From Pseudalkalibacillus sp052246725 (GTDB lineage Bacteria > Bacillota > Bacilli > Bacillales > Fictibacillaceae): 64,000 nucleotides of DNA. The notes beneath the pieces were generated by a model. That model worked only from the letters and a program-made list of their open reading frames with translations, had not been told where the DNA came from and did no database searches. The translations under genes and the position numbers were made by a program. The stretch lies in NCBI GenBank assembly GCA_052246725.1, contig JBQQCL010000019.1; one strand, given 5' to 3'. Below, piece after piece: positions 16,627 through 24,465 of this stretch; position 1 is the first letter of the stretch, and the number at the start of each line of letters is the position of its first letter.

Positions 16627-18360
16627 ATGAGCTGGAAAAAAGATTATGAACGCTGGAGCAATTTTCAACAACTTGATGAAGAATTACATGAGCAGCTTCT
16701 TTTAATGAAGGATTCTGATGAGAAGCTTGAAGATTGTTTTTATAAAACATTAGAGTTCGGAACTGGGGGCATGCGTGGGGAAATCGGTCCTGGAACGAAC
16801 CGAATGAACAAATATACGATCAGGAAGGCCTCTGAAGGGCTGGCACGGTACATAGAATCATTTGGTGAGAACGCAAAGTTCAGAGGTGTCGTAATCGCCT
16901 ATGATTCACGTCATAAATCACCAGAATTTGCAATGGAAGCAGCCAAAACTTTAGGTCGCCATGGCATACAGACGTATGTATTTGAAGATCTCCGTCCGAC
17001 ACCGGAGTTATCTTTTGCAGTCCGTTATTTGAACGCATTCTCAGGAATTGTTGTGACAGCAAGTCATAACCCACCAGAATACAACGGTTTTAAAGTGTAT
17101 GGAGAAGATGGAGGTCAACTTCCTCCCGTAGCAGCGAATGACGTCATTAATTTCGTGAATGATGTGGAAAATGAATTGGACATTGAAGTTGTTGAAGAGA
17201 ATGAATTGAAAAAGAACGGGCTGCTGAAGATTGTCGGTGAAGAAATCGATCGTCCTTATAATGAAAAGTTAATCGGAATTTCCGTTGATCCTGCATTGAT
17301 CAAGGAACAGGAAGATTTAAAAATCGTTTTCACGCCCTTACATGGAACAGCGAACATTCCGGTCCGTCGAGGCCTGGAGTCTTTAGGATTCAAGAATGTC
17401 ACGGTCGTCAGTGAGCAAGAGAAGCCAGACCCTGAGTTCTCAACGGTCAAATCTCCAAATCCCGAAGAGCACGCAGCATTTGAACTTGCCATCCAATATG
17501 GAGAGCGTGAAGGTGCAGACGTATTGATCGCTACAGACCCGGATGCAGATCGCGTCGGTGTCGCTGTAAAGGATGATCAAGGAAAGTATGTCGTGCTGAC
17601 CGGAAACCAGACCGGTGCTTTGATACTCAATTATTTGCTGAAACAAAAGAAGAAGCAGGGTACATTACCTGAAAACGGTGTTGTATTGAAGACGGTCGTT
17701 ACGTCTGAAATCGGTCGGACGATTGCCAAGAAATACGGCCTTGCTACTGTCGATACGTTGACAGGGTTCAAGTTCATCGGTGAAAAAATGGGTGAGTATG
17801 AGCGTTCGGGTGAATATGAATTCCTATTCGGATACGAAGAAAGCTACGGATATCTGATCGGCGATTTCGTCCGGGATAAAGATGCCGTACAAGCTTGCCT
17901 CATAGCAGCTGAAGTGGCCGCTTATTATAAATCCAAAGGGATGACCCTTTATGAAGGTTTGATAGAAGTATTCGAAGAGTATGGATACTATCAAGAAGGA
18001 TTGGAATCGTTGACACTGAAAGGGAAGAAAGGTGCTGAACAAATTCAGGAGATCCTTTCGACTTTCCGTAAACAACCACCTTCAGAATTTGGCGGTATCC
18101 CGATTTCTGTCATTGAAGATTACCAAAACCGTGAAAGGTTATTAGTAAAATCTACTGAAACGGAAGAAATCGTTTTGCCTCCGTCCAATGTAATCAAATA
18201 TACACTTGAGGACGGATCATGGGTATGTTTACGTCCGTCGGGGACAGAACCGAAAATCAAATTCTATTTTGGGGTTCAATCCTCTACTCTCGAAGCTAGC
18301 AAAGAACAGCTTGCCAACATCAAGAAGGACGTCATTGATAAAGTAAATCGAAACCTTTGA
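16627..18360 (+). CDS. pgcA: Phosphoglucomutase (alpha-phosphohexomutase)
   Basis: 577 residues, like B. subtilis PgcA. It interconverts glucose-6-P and glucose-1-P for UDP-glucose, teichoic acid and glycolipid synthesis. Four-domain hexomutase: the phosphoserine Ser146 in VTASHNPPEYNGFKVY, the metal loop DPDADRVG, the sugar loop EESYGYLIGDFVRDKD and the phosphate-binding RPSGTEPKIKFYF. The ATG has TTTAGGAGGAAGTC upstream. Transcribed alone, ending in a long hairpin that also serves the convergent zinc-finger gene. Confidence 0.95.
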   Translation: MSWKKDYERWSNFQQLDEELHEQLLLMKDSDEKLEDCFYKTLEFGTGGMRGEIGPGTNRMNKYTIRKASEGLARYIESFGENAKFRGVVIAYDSRHKSPEFAMEAAKTLGRHGIQTYVFEDLRPTPELSFAVRYLNAFSGIVVTASHNPPEYNGFKVYGEDGGQLPPVAANDVINFVNDVENELDIEVVEENELKKNGLLKIVGEEIDRPYNEKLIGISVDPALIKEQEDLKIVFTPLHGTANIPVRRGLESLGFKNVTVVSEQEKPDPEFSTVKSPNPEEHAAFELAIQYGEREGADVLIATDPDADRVGVAVKDDQGKYVVLTGNQTGALILNYLLKQKKKQGTLPENGVVLKTVVTSEIGRTIAKKYGLATVDTLTGFKFIGEKMGEYERSGEYEFLFGYEESYGYLIGDFVRDKDAVQACLIAAEVAAYYKSKGMTLYEGLIEVFEEYGYYQEGLESLTLKGKKGAEQIQEILSTFRKQPPSEFGGIPISVIEDYQNRERLLVKSTETEEIVLPPSNVIKYTLEDGSWVCLRPSGTEPKIKFYFGVQSSTLEASKEQLANIKKDVIDKVNRNL

Positions 18361-18364
18361 AAAT

Positions 18365-18434
18365 AGAAAAGAGGCTTTCCCTTACGTGATCACTCCGTTC
18401 ATGGAAACACGTGTAAGAGGGAAGCCTCTTTTAT
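18365..18434. terminator. Long hairpin terminator between pgcA and the zinc-finger gene
   Basis: AAAAGAGGCTTTCCCTTAC pairs with GTAAGAGGGAAGCCTCTTTT with one bulge, flanked by A-runs and T-runs on both sides, so it can act both ways. It overlaps the stop codon of the minus-strand gene. Confidence 0.8.
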
Positions 18435-18577
18435 TGTGGGGTGTTTATCAAGTCTCTAGTTGCTTTGATTTTTCCAATTCCTTTGCACGATGAGCATTTC
18501 TTTTTCTTCATAAAAGAGAACAGGGAAGCCTTTTTGCCAGTGCCTTTGCATTTTGGACAAATAACGAAAATCGCCAT
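18431..18577 (-). CDS. 48-residue DnaJ-like zinc-finger miniprotein
   Basis: The minus-strand frame from ATG 18577 to TAA 18431 encodes 48 residues with two CxxCxGxG repeats: VICPKCKGTGKK (about 6-16) and CSSCKGIGKI (28-37), the zinc-binding unit of DnaJ central domains, with a basic linker. AGGTGA lies about 10 bases upstream. Such tiny CxxCxGxG proteins are known in Bacillus as single-finger proteins of unknown role. It lies convergent to pgcA and shares its terminator. Confidence 0.7.
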   Translation of the reverse strand: MAIFVICPKCKGTGKKASLFSFMKKKKCSSCKGIGKIKATRDLINTPQ

Positions 18578-18732
18578 GAGTTATCATCACCTAACCTGAA
18601 GATTGCGTGAATTCAGTTATTCAAGGTTAAACTTCTATTATCATTCTATGTAAGATACGGCGATGCTAAACATTGTCTAGGCAAAATCATGAGATTGGGA
18701 TCTTCTCGCCTGCTTGATAAAGAACTAGAGAA

Positions 18733-19067
18733 GTAAAAATCATAATTCAAGCAATCTTATTATTTATCATTGCAGGACACACTGAAATTGGAGGGGGTTA
18801 TTTATTTTGGCTCTTGTTACGTGAGGGCTCCCCTTATTAGTATGGAATAGTGGGGGCACTTGTTTTGATCATTTATGGAATCGTCCCCACCTTTCAAGCT
18901 TTCCCCACATTCGGTCGTGTGTTCGCCGCTTATTGTGGTGTGTTCATCGTTTTGGCTCTCTTATGGGGATGGTTGATTGATAAAAAGACACCTGATCACT
19001 ATGATGTTATCGCATAGTCTGTCTTATCGGTGTTTCGATCATCATTTGGGCACAGCGAGTCAATTAG
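18733..19067 (+). pseudogene. ynfA: Disrupted ynfA-type (UPF0060) membrane protein gene
   Basis: The frame from 18733 reads IIIQAILLFIIAGHTEIGGG and YLFWLLLREGSPY, then an in-frame TAG, then YGIVGALVLIIYGIVPTFQ, FGRVFAAYCGVFIVLALLWG and DKKTPDHYDVIA, then a second TAG. The family ending CLIGVSIIIWAQRVN continues in a shifted frame to TAG at 19065-19067. So there are one nonsense and one frameshift mutation, and no ATG/GTG/TTG start with a ribosome site. The residual protein identity to UPF0060 is plain, so the loss appears recent. Confidence 0.85.
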
Positions 19068-19641
19068 TAAGAGGAGGGGACCTTTTTGTCAGTGTAATGA
19101 ATGTCGTCGTCACTCCGACTGCGATGATTGTTATCACGGAATAAAGGAAGGATTGTGTGCCGAGGATCAAACCTCCGCATACAATGACGATTGCATCGAT
19201 CAGGAAAATGAGGATTCCGACATTCACTTTTGTCATCCGAGACAGCATTTGTGCAAGTAAATCCGTTCCTCCAGTGGTTGTTTCCTGTTGGAGCATAATT
19301 CCGATGCCTGTTCCGACCAAAAAACCGCCGATCAAAGCGCAAAGAAGAAGAGGGGGATGACTCCAATGCCGAATTGGCGCAAATGCATCAATGAAAAAAG
19401 AAGAGATCAGCATGCCGTGTAAACTATTATAAAAATAAGAACGATGGTAGAACCAGGCTAGTCCATAAAGAGGCAAACTTAAAAGGATGATGACAGGGCC
19501 GGGCTGGAACCCCCATGTATAGTTGGCTATCAAACTGATTCCGATGATGCCCCCATCGAGCAAATGGTGAGGGGCAAGAAGACCATTGATACCGACCCCG
19601 ATAAACAAACTGCCTATGAAGATCGCAAACCATTTTTTCAT
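19060..19641 (-). CDS. YitT-family membrane protein, short form
   Basis: 193 residues with about five membrane helices: MKKWFAIFIGSLFIGVGING, LLDGGIIGISLIAN, GPVIILLSLPLYGLAWF, LLLCALIGGFLVGTGIGIML and NVGILIFLIDAIVIVCGG, with the family motif QQETTTGGTDLLAQML. Usual YitT proteins are about 280 residues and end in a DUF2179 domain, absent here. I chose ATG 19641, with GGGGAGAGG upstream; the longer open frame to 19857 only translates the repeat array. The function is unknown. It overlaps the end of the ynfA relic by eight bases. Confidence 0.8.
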   Translation of the reverse strand: MKKWFAIFIGSLFIGVGINGLLAPHHLLDGGIIGISLIANYTWGFQPGPVIILLSLPLYGLAWFYHRSYFYNSLHGMLISSFFIDAFAPIRHWSHPPLLLCALIGGFLVGTGIGIMLQQETTTGGTDLLAQMLSRMTKVNVGILIFLIDAIVIVCGGLILGTQSFLYSVITIIAVGVTTTFITLTKRSPPLTN

Positions 19642-19744
19642 CCTCAACCTCTCCCCGAAAAGAACCTTTACTAACAAGATATGTACAAGTTCTGGATGAT
19701 ATGAGGGGGGAGCGAAGTTGTCGAAGGGGGTATGCTTTTTGGGA

Positions 19745-19843
19745 AGTGAACAGAATAATTCTAGAAGTGAACAGAATATCTTAAAAAGTGCACAGAATAT
19801 CAGGAAAGTGAACAAATTAACTTGAAAAGTGAACAGATTATCG
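19745..19843. repeat. Degenerate 21-bp array (AGTGAACAGAATA keyword)
   Basis: Five units of about 21 bases start at 19745, 19766, 19787, 19807 and 19828, each beginning AGTGAACAGAAT or a one- to three-base variant, with unrelated filler. It lies between the yitT start region and the proA terminator. Confidence 0.8.
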
Positions 19844-19866
19844 CAGATTCCTAACACAATACAACA

Positions 19867-19893
19867 AAAGCTGCCCTCACAGGCAGCTTTTTT
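19867..19893 (-). terminator. Terminator of the proA end
   Basis: AAAGCTGCC (19867-19875) and GGCAGCTTT (19882-19890) form a 9-bp stem with T-runs on the plus side and A-run on the other, so it can stop proA transcription on the minus strand. Confidence 0.8.
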
Positions 19894-19900
19894 CAGTAGA

Positions 19901-21172
19901 TTATCGGATTTGTCCAGTTCCGCTCATAACATATTTGACGGTGGTAAGAGCAGGGAGTCCCATTGGACCACGAGCATGGAGCTTTTGAGTTGAAATTCCG
20001 ATTTCCGCTCCAAATCCAAGTGCTCCGCCATCTGTAAATCGTGTAGATGCGTTATGATAGACTGCTGCTGCATCTACTAGACCTAAGAAAGTTTTCGCAG
20101 CTTGATCATCTTCTGTTATGATCGCTTCAGAGTGTTTCGTGCCATACTCTTCAATATGGTCAACCGCTTCAGTCACATCATTCACGGTTTTTACAGCGAT
20201 ATCTGTTGAAAGATATTCGTTCGCCCAGTCTTCTTCACCAGCTGGAATAGCTCCAGGAAAGATAGCTTGAGCATAATCATCACCATGTGCTGTGATCGAG
20301 TTCTCTTCAAACGCCTTGATAAGTGCATCTTTATTTGTGTCCAACCATTCTTTATGAACAATGACAGTTTCTGCAGCATTACAAACTGCAGGGCGATCTG
20401 TCTTTGCGTTTACAAGGATGTTGATTGCTTTTTCTACATCAGCAGCTTTATCGATGTAGATGTGGCAGTTTCCGACTCCTGTCTCAAGTACAGGTACAGT
20501 TGCATTATTGACGACTGCTTGAATCAAGGAACCTCCTCCACGTGGGATCAACACGTCGATGTGTTCTTTCATCGTAAACAATTCTTGAGTCGCTGAGCGG
20601 TCTGTGCTAGCGATGAACTGTACTGCCTCTTTTGGAATTTTAGTCTGTTCTAAACCACGATGCATCACTTCGACAATCGCTTTGTTTGAAGAAAGGGCAG
20701 AAGATCCGCCTTTCAGAACGATTGCGTTACCTGATTTCAAAGCAAGACCAGTTGCATCGACTGTTACGTTCGGGCGTGCTTCGTAGATCATTCCGATGAC
20801 GCCTAGCGGTACGCTCACTTGTTGTACATTCAATCCATTTTCAAGTGTCCAGTCTGATTTCACGACACCTGTCGGATCTTCAAGCTCTGATACCTCACGA
20901 AGACCTTGCGCAAATTCGAAAATTCGTTCTTTATTTAGGGATAAACGGTCCATGAACGCAGCGTCAAAGCCTTTTTCACGACCTTGAGCAAGATCTTCTT
21001 CGTTCGCTTTTAAAATCGTTTCGTATTCAACTTCGAGGATGTTTGCAACGGTATGCAGTGCCTGGTTCTTTTCCTCAGTCGTCAATAGAGATAATGTTTT
21101 TGCAGCTTTCTTAGCTGTAATCGCTTGTTCTTCAACACTTGGTTTTTCAATCGTAAGTGTAATGGGTATCAA
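19901..21172 (-). CDS. proA: Gamma-glutamyl phosphate reductase
   Basis: 423 residues, the second step of proline synthesis: NADPH-dependent reduction of glutamyl-5-phosphate to the semialdehyde. It has the aldehyde-dehydrogenase-like fold with VPLGVIGMIYEARPNVT, LKGGSSALSSNKA, the catalytic Cys in KTDRPAVCNAAETV and the C-terminal GRGPMGL-like HARGPMGLPALTT. The only plausible start is TTG 21172, but AAGGA is only one base away from it, an odd spacing. It lies 116 bases downstream of proB and is probably co-transcribed with it. Confidence 0.93.
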   Translation of the reverse strand: MIPITLTIEKPSVEEQAITAKKAAKTLSLLTTEEKNQALHTVANILEVEYETILKANEEDLAQGREKGFDAAFMDRLSLNKERIFEFAQGLREVSELEDPTGVVKSDWTLENGLNVQQVSVPLGVIGMIYEARPNVTVDATGLALKSGNAIVLKGGSSALSSNKAIVEVMHRGLEQTKIPKEAVQFIASTDRSATQELFTMKEHIDVLIPRGGGSLIQAVVNNATVPVLETGVGNCHIYIDKAADVEKAINILVNAKTDRPAVCNAAETVIVHKEWLDTNKDALIKAFEENSITAHGDDYAQAIFPGAIPAGEEDWANEYLSTDIAVKTVNDVTEAVDHIEEYGTKHSEAIITEDDQAAKTFLGLVDAAAVYHNASTRFTDGGALGFGAEIGISTQKLHARGPMGLPALTTVKYVMSGTGQIR

Positions 21173-21288
21173 TTCCTTTCGAATGTTTTTTCATCAAATT
21201 GTTTCTTGTGCAATTTTCAATCCTATTCCGCAAGAGCGGGGAGGGGACCGAAGTTACAGCCGGCACCCCCGAAACAATAACAAACTAA

Positions 21289-22413
21289 TTAAACACCTAC
21301 AGGTACAGCAGCATCCAGGTGACAGACCATATCTTCACTTTCAACTGCAGCAACTGAATAGTCCTTCAGCTGATCTTCTTTTTTATTATCAATGACTTTT
21401 TTCAATTCTTTCGATGAATACTTCATGACACCTAGACCGATCTTTTCGCCATCGAGGTCCATGATGCGGACGACAGCGCCTTTATCAAAACGACCTTTGA
21501 CGCTGTGCAAGTCAGTCGGTGCAAGGCTTGTGTTCCCCTCTTGAATGGAAACCTTCACTTCATCACCTATTGTGACTTCACCTTCAGGACCTGAATTAAA
21601 GGCAATCCATTGTTTCTTCTGGTTCAAGTTCTCGTTGTCTTCTTTCGGTTCGAAATACGTTCCTTTTGCTTCACGATTGACCGCATCGTAAATGATGTTG
21701 CTCGTGTTGGCTTTCCCTAAGAATGCAGGGATTCCTGATGCTAAAGAAATTTTGAAAGCGTCGATTTTCGACTTCATTCCGCCTGTACCGACTGCACTTC
21801 CAGGGTCCCCTGCTGCAGCTTCGATTTCAGGTGTGATTGCATGGACCTGATCGAGCAACTGAGCATTTTCATTTTTACGAGGATCATCATCAAATAGACC
21901 ATCGATATCAGATAAAATAATGAGTTGATCTGCATCAACGAGTCCTGCTACTTTTGCAGACAATGTGTCGTTGTCTCCAAATTTCAAGAAGTCCATCGTG
22001 ATCGTGTCGTTTTCGTTGACGATCGGGATGATTCCTCTTTCTAATAAGACAGTCAATGTGCTTCTTGCATTGTTGTATCGTGTTTCATATTTGAAATCGT
22101 CACGTGTAATCAAGATTTGAGAACCTACATATCCGTGTGAGATGAAAAGGTCAGAGTAGGTTTCAATTAAAAGTCCCTGGCCGATCGACGCTGCCGCTTG
22201 TTTTTCCGGCAATGACTCTGGACGGGAGATGAACCCGAGCTTACGATAGCCTGCAGCTACTGCTCCAGATGAAACGAGCAGGACCTCATGTCCGTCATCT
22301 TTCAATCGAACAACCTCATCTACTATTTTTTCTATTTTTCTACGGCTAAGCTCTCCATGTAAACTTGTTAGTGAACTACTTCCTATTTTGATTACAATTC
22401 GTTTTTTATCCAT
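21289..22413 (-). CDS. proB: Glutamate 5-kinase
   Basis: 374 residues: an amino-acid-kinase domain (RIVIKIGSSSLT, SSGAVAAG, IVNENDTI, VGTGGMKSKIDAF) plus a C-terminal PUA domain (about 280-360). It catalyses ATP-dependent phosphorylation of glutamate, the first and feedback-inhibited step of proline synthesis. The ATG 22413 has GGAG about nine bases upstream. The 63 bases before it hold no T-box. A 177-bp MITE copy lies between it and proC. Confidence 0.95.
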   Translation of the reverse strand: MDKKRIVIKIGSSSLTSLHGELSRRKIEKIVDEVVRLKDDGHEVLLVSSGAVAAGYRKLGFISRPESLPEKQAAASIGQGLLIETYSDLFISHGYVGSQILITRDDFKYETRYNNARSTLTVLLERGIIPIVNENDTITMDFLKFGDNDTLSAKVAGLVDADQLIILSDIDGLFDDDPRKNENAQLLDQVHAITPEIEAAAGDPGSAVGTGGMKSKIDAFKISLASGIPAFLGKANTSNIIYDAVNREAKGTYFEPKEDNENLNQKKQWIAFNSGPEGEVTIGDEVKVSIQEGNTSLAPTDLHSVKGRFDKGAVVRIMDLDGEKIGLGVMKYSSKELKKVIDNKKEDQLKDYSVAAVESEDMVCHLDAAVPVGV

Positions 22414-22476
22414 AACTGGTTACTCCATCACTCCTAAATATCTATCATTAAAATGTTTGTTTTAACTATCAATTTT

Positions 22477-22653
22477 GGCTGTTTTCGCAAACGTTGTTGC
22501 TCTTGAAAGTAGTTGATTTCCGCTTCAGGTGCTCGCTTTCCGCGGGCGTGCGGTGAGCCCGCAGGAGTCTCGCACCTTGCTCTCCAATCAACTTGAACAA
22601 GGGGGGGTTATTACCAAAATGACCCAAAAACAACAATCTTTAAGAAAAGAGCC
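22477..22653 (+). repeat. MITE-like repeat, copy 2 (short, without nested element)
   Basis: Begins GGCTGTTTTCGCAAACG and ends TTTAAGAAAAGAGCC. At the site where copies 1, 3, 4 and 5 carry the 90-bp element, this copy reads directly CTCTTGAAAGTAGTTGATTT. The central part is also shortened. Flanking bases show no convincing 8-bp duplication. It ends one base short of the proC stop codon. Confidence 0.85.
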
Positions 22654-22654
22654 T

Positions 22655-23497
22655 TTACTTTTGTTCTGCAAAAACTTTTTCGAGTTCTTCGCGTAGTTCT
22701 TTTGAACGGGATGCCGCTCCTTTTACTGCCTCCGCTATCGCTTTTCCTCCGCCATGTTCAGCTAATGCTTCCAATCCAGCTGCTGTCGTTCCGTTCGGGG
22801 AGGTGACGTTTTTTCTCAACTGAGTCGGTGTCTCTTCACGTTCTAGCATCATCTGAGCCGCACCTCTGATGGTTTGTGCTCCGATTTGTCTCGCCAACTC
22901 ACGATCCAGACCACCTTCATAGCCTGCCTGCTCCATGTGTTCCATCAGGTTATAGAAGTAAGCCGGACCACTTCCTGCAATGCCAGTGAAGATATCCATT
23001 TGATCTTCTTCAATGATGTAAGCTTCTCCGATGCATCTCATCAATTCTTTTGTAAGTAAAACCTGATCCATAGATACATGCTTACCTGGGCTGATTGCCG
23101 TTGCTGATTCACCTAACATGCTGGAGGTGTTCGGCATTACCCGAATGACCTGCTGACGATCATTCAAGTTTTCTTCCATATAAGTAGTAGAAATTCCGGC
23201 TAATACTGAAATCAGCAATTGATCTGGTCGCAAGCGATCTTTTAAATCTGCTAAGACCGTCTCGATATCTTTCGGTTTCATCGCAAGAATAAATACATCT
23301 ATCTTACTGAAATCCAATTGATCTTTCATTACAGCTTCAATTCCATATTTCGTTTTGATTGTATTTAAACGTTCTTGGTTACTACGGTTGGTTGCAATGA
23401 TTTGTTCCGGTGCAAATTTTCCTGATTCGACGATTCCTGAAATCATTGCTTCAGCCATATTCCCAGCGCCTAAAAAGACAACGCGTTGTTTCAACAA
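22655..23497 (-). CDS. proC: Pyrroline-5-carboxylate reductase
   Basis: About 280 residues; reduces P5C to proline with NAD(P)H. Rossmann glycine motif VVFLGAGNMAEAMISG, the conserved RVMPNTSSMLGESATAIS, and the substrate motif GSGPAYFYNLMEHM plus KNVTSPNGTTAAGLEAL. I favour the TTG at 23497 (AAGGAG seven bases upstream) over GTG 23506, which would touch the ribosome site. The stop is one base from the MITE in the proC-proB gap. Confidence 0.93.
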   Translation of the reverse strand: MLKQRVVFLGAGNMAEAMISGIVESGKFAPEQIIATNRSNQERLNTIKTKYGIEAVMKDQLDFSKIDVFILAMKPKDIETVLADLKDRLRPDQLLISVLAGISTTYMEENLNDRQQVIRVMPNTSSMLGESATAISPGKHVSMDQVLLTKELMRCIGEAYIIEEDQMDIFTGIAGSGPAYFYNLMEHMEQAGYEGGLDRELARQIGAQTIRGAAQMMLEREETPTQLRKNVTSPNGTTAAGLEALAEHGGGKAIAEAVKGAASRSKELREELEKVFAEQK

Positions 23498-23607
23498 AGT
23501 AACCACTCCTTTTCTGTCCGTTCAATTCAACGTTTTTTATCGTAACACTCACGGAAATTAATTCAACAGCTATAACCAAATAGGTTGCATATTGGCGAAA
23601 AAGTCCA

Positions 23608-23621
23608 GGTAAACGTTTACA
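23608..23621. promoter_or_regulatory. Candidate CcpA (cre) site upstream of proC
   Basis: The palindrome GGTAAACGTTTACA, read on the minus strand as TGTAAACGTTTACC, fits the cre consensus TGWAARCGYTWWCW at 13 of 14 positions including the central CG. It is 111 bases before the proC start and about 200 before the isochorismatase-like gene. The rest of the 23507-23818 gap holds no gene. Confidence 0.5.
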
Positions 23622-23818
23622 TCGACTTTTATATGATTCAAATCCGTTCTAAGGACAAATAATCTCGGCTGAGGATAGTATTTGGAAGCTGGAAATTCCA
23701 CACACCCTTATTAGACTGTTTATTTAGAAAATTCCGTTTACTTTAAATCAGTAAAAAAGGTGTCCCATATAATAATGAAGAAATAAGAATAGAGAGTAAT
23801 TCAGAGGAGGGTAATCGT

Positions 23819-24388
23819 ATGGAGATAGAGCAAAATACACCACTGATTGTGATCGATGTCCAACAAGCATTCCAACATCCGAACTGGGGGAACCGCAATA
23901 ATCCCGAAGCTGAAAAGAACATCGCAGCACTGATCGATGATTGGAGAATGAATTCCCGGCCGGTTTTCTTTGTGCAACATATTTCTGACAATCCTGAGTC
24001 ACTGTTTTATGAGGAGGGAGAAGGGGTTGATTTTAAAGAAGATTGCAGGCCAGTGAACGGTGAGGTGATCATCCGGAAAACAGTGAACAGTGCTTTCATC
24101 GGAACAGACCTACAACAGCGGGTTACCGAACTTCACTGTAAAAATGTCGTCATAGTTGGATTGACAACCAATCATTGTGTGGAAACGACGACGAGAATGG
24201 CTGGAAATTTCGGGATGAATCCGATTCTCGTTGAGGATGCTTGCGCCACTTTCGACCGGAGAGGACCTGATGGAAAGATCTATCTTGCAGAAGATATCCA
24301 CCAGATGACAATCGTAAATCTGAATGAGGAATTCGCTGAGATCATGGCGACTGCTCAACTATTGCAATCAGCCCAAATAGAAGGATGA
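23819..24388 (+). CDS. Isochorismatase-family cysteine hydrolase
   Basis: 189 residues. Cysteine hydrolase fold with the triad Asp13 in LIVIDVQQ, Lys87 in IIRKTVNSAF and Cys120 in LTTNHCVETTTRMAGN. This places it with nicotinamidase/isochorismatase-like amidases; the substrate is not evident, and enterobactin-type context is absent. The ATG has CAGAGGAGGG upstream. Downstream the spoVR terminator/promoter hairpin follows. Confidence 0.88.
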   Translation: MEIEQNTPLIVIDVQQAFQHPNWGNRNNPEAEKNIAALIDDWRMNSRPVFFVQHISDNPESLFYEEGEGVDFKEDCRPVNGEVIIRKTVNSAFIGTDLQQRVTELHCKNVVIVGLTTNHCVETTTRMAGNFGMNPILVEDACATFDRRGPDGKIYLAEDIHQMTIVNLNEEFAEIMATAQLLQSAQIEG

Positions 24389-24405
24389 TGAATTCACTCT
24401 CCTGT

Positions 24406-24433
24406 TCATGAAAAAGGATTTCTGACATACATT
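24406..24433 (+). promoter_or_regulatory. Candidate SigE promoter of spoVR
   Basis: CATACATT at 24426-24433 fits the SigE -10 consensus CATACAHT; a partial -35 (TCATGAA, 24406-24412) lies 13 bases upstream. In B. subtilis spoVR is SigE-dependent. The -10 is inside the loop of the terminator hairpin at 24411-24452. Confidence 0.45.
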
Positions 24434-24452
24434 GTCTTATAGAATCCTTTTT
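24411..24452 (+). terminator. Terminator of the isochorismatase-like gene
   Basis: AAAAAGGATT (24411-24420) pairs with AATCCTTTTT (24443-24452); the loop contains GACA/TGTC and the candidate spoVR -10. The T-rich 3' arm runs straight into the spoVR ribosome site TAGGAGGG. Confidence 0.65.
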
Positions 24453-24465
24453 AGGAGGGACTGGC

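Noticed and set aside
19642..19857. N-terminal extension of the YitT-family protein to 265 residues
   Set aside because: The extra 72 residues translate the 21-bp array, while ATG 19641 has a proper ribosome site and matches the family start.
22414..22476. T-box leader before proB or proC
   Set aside because: Only 63 bases lie between proB and the MITE, with no T-box core; the proC upstream region also has none.
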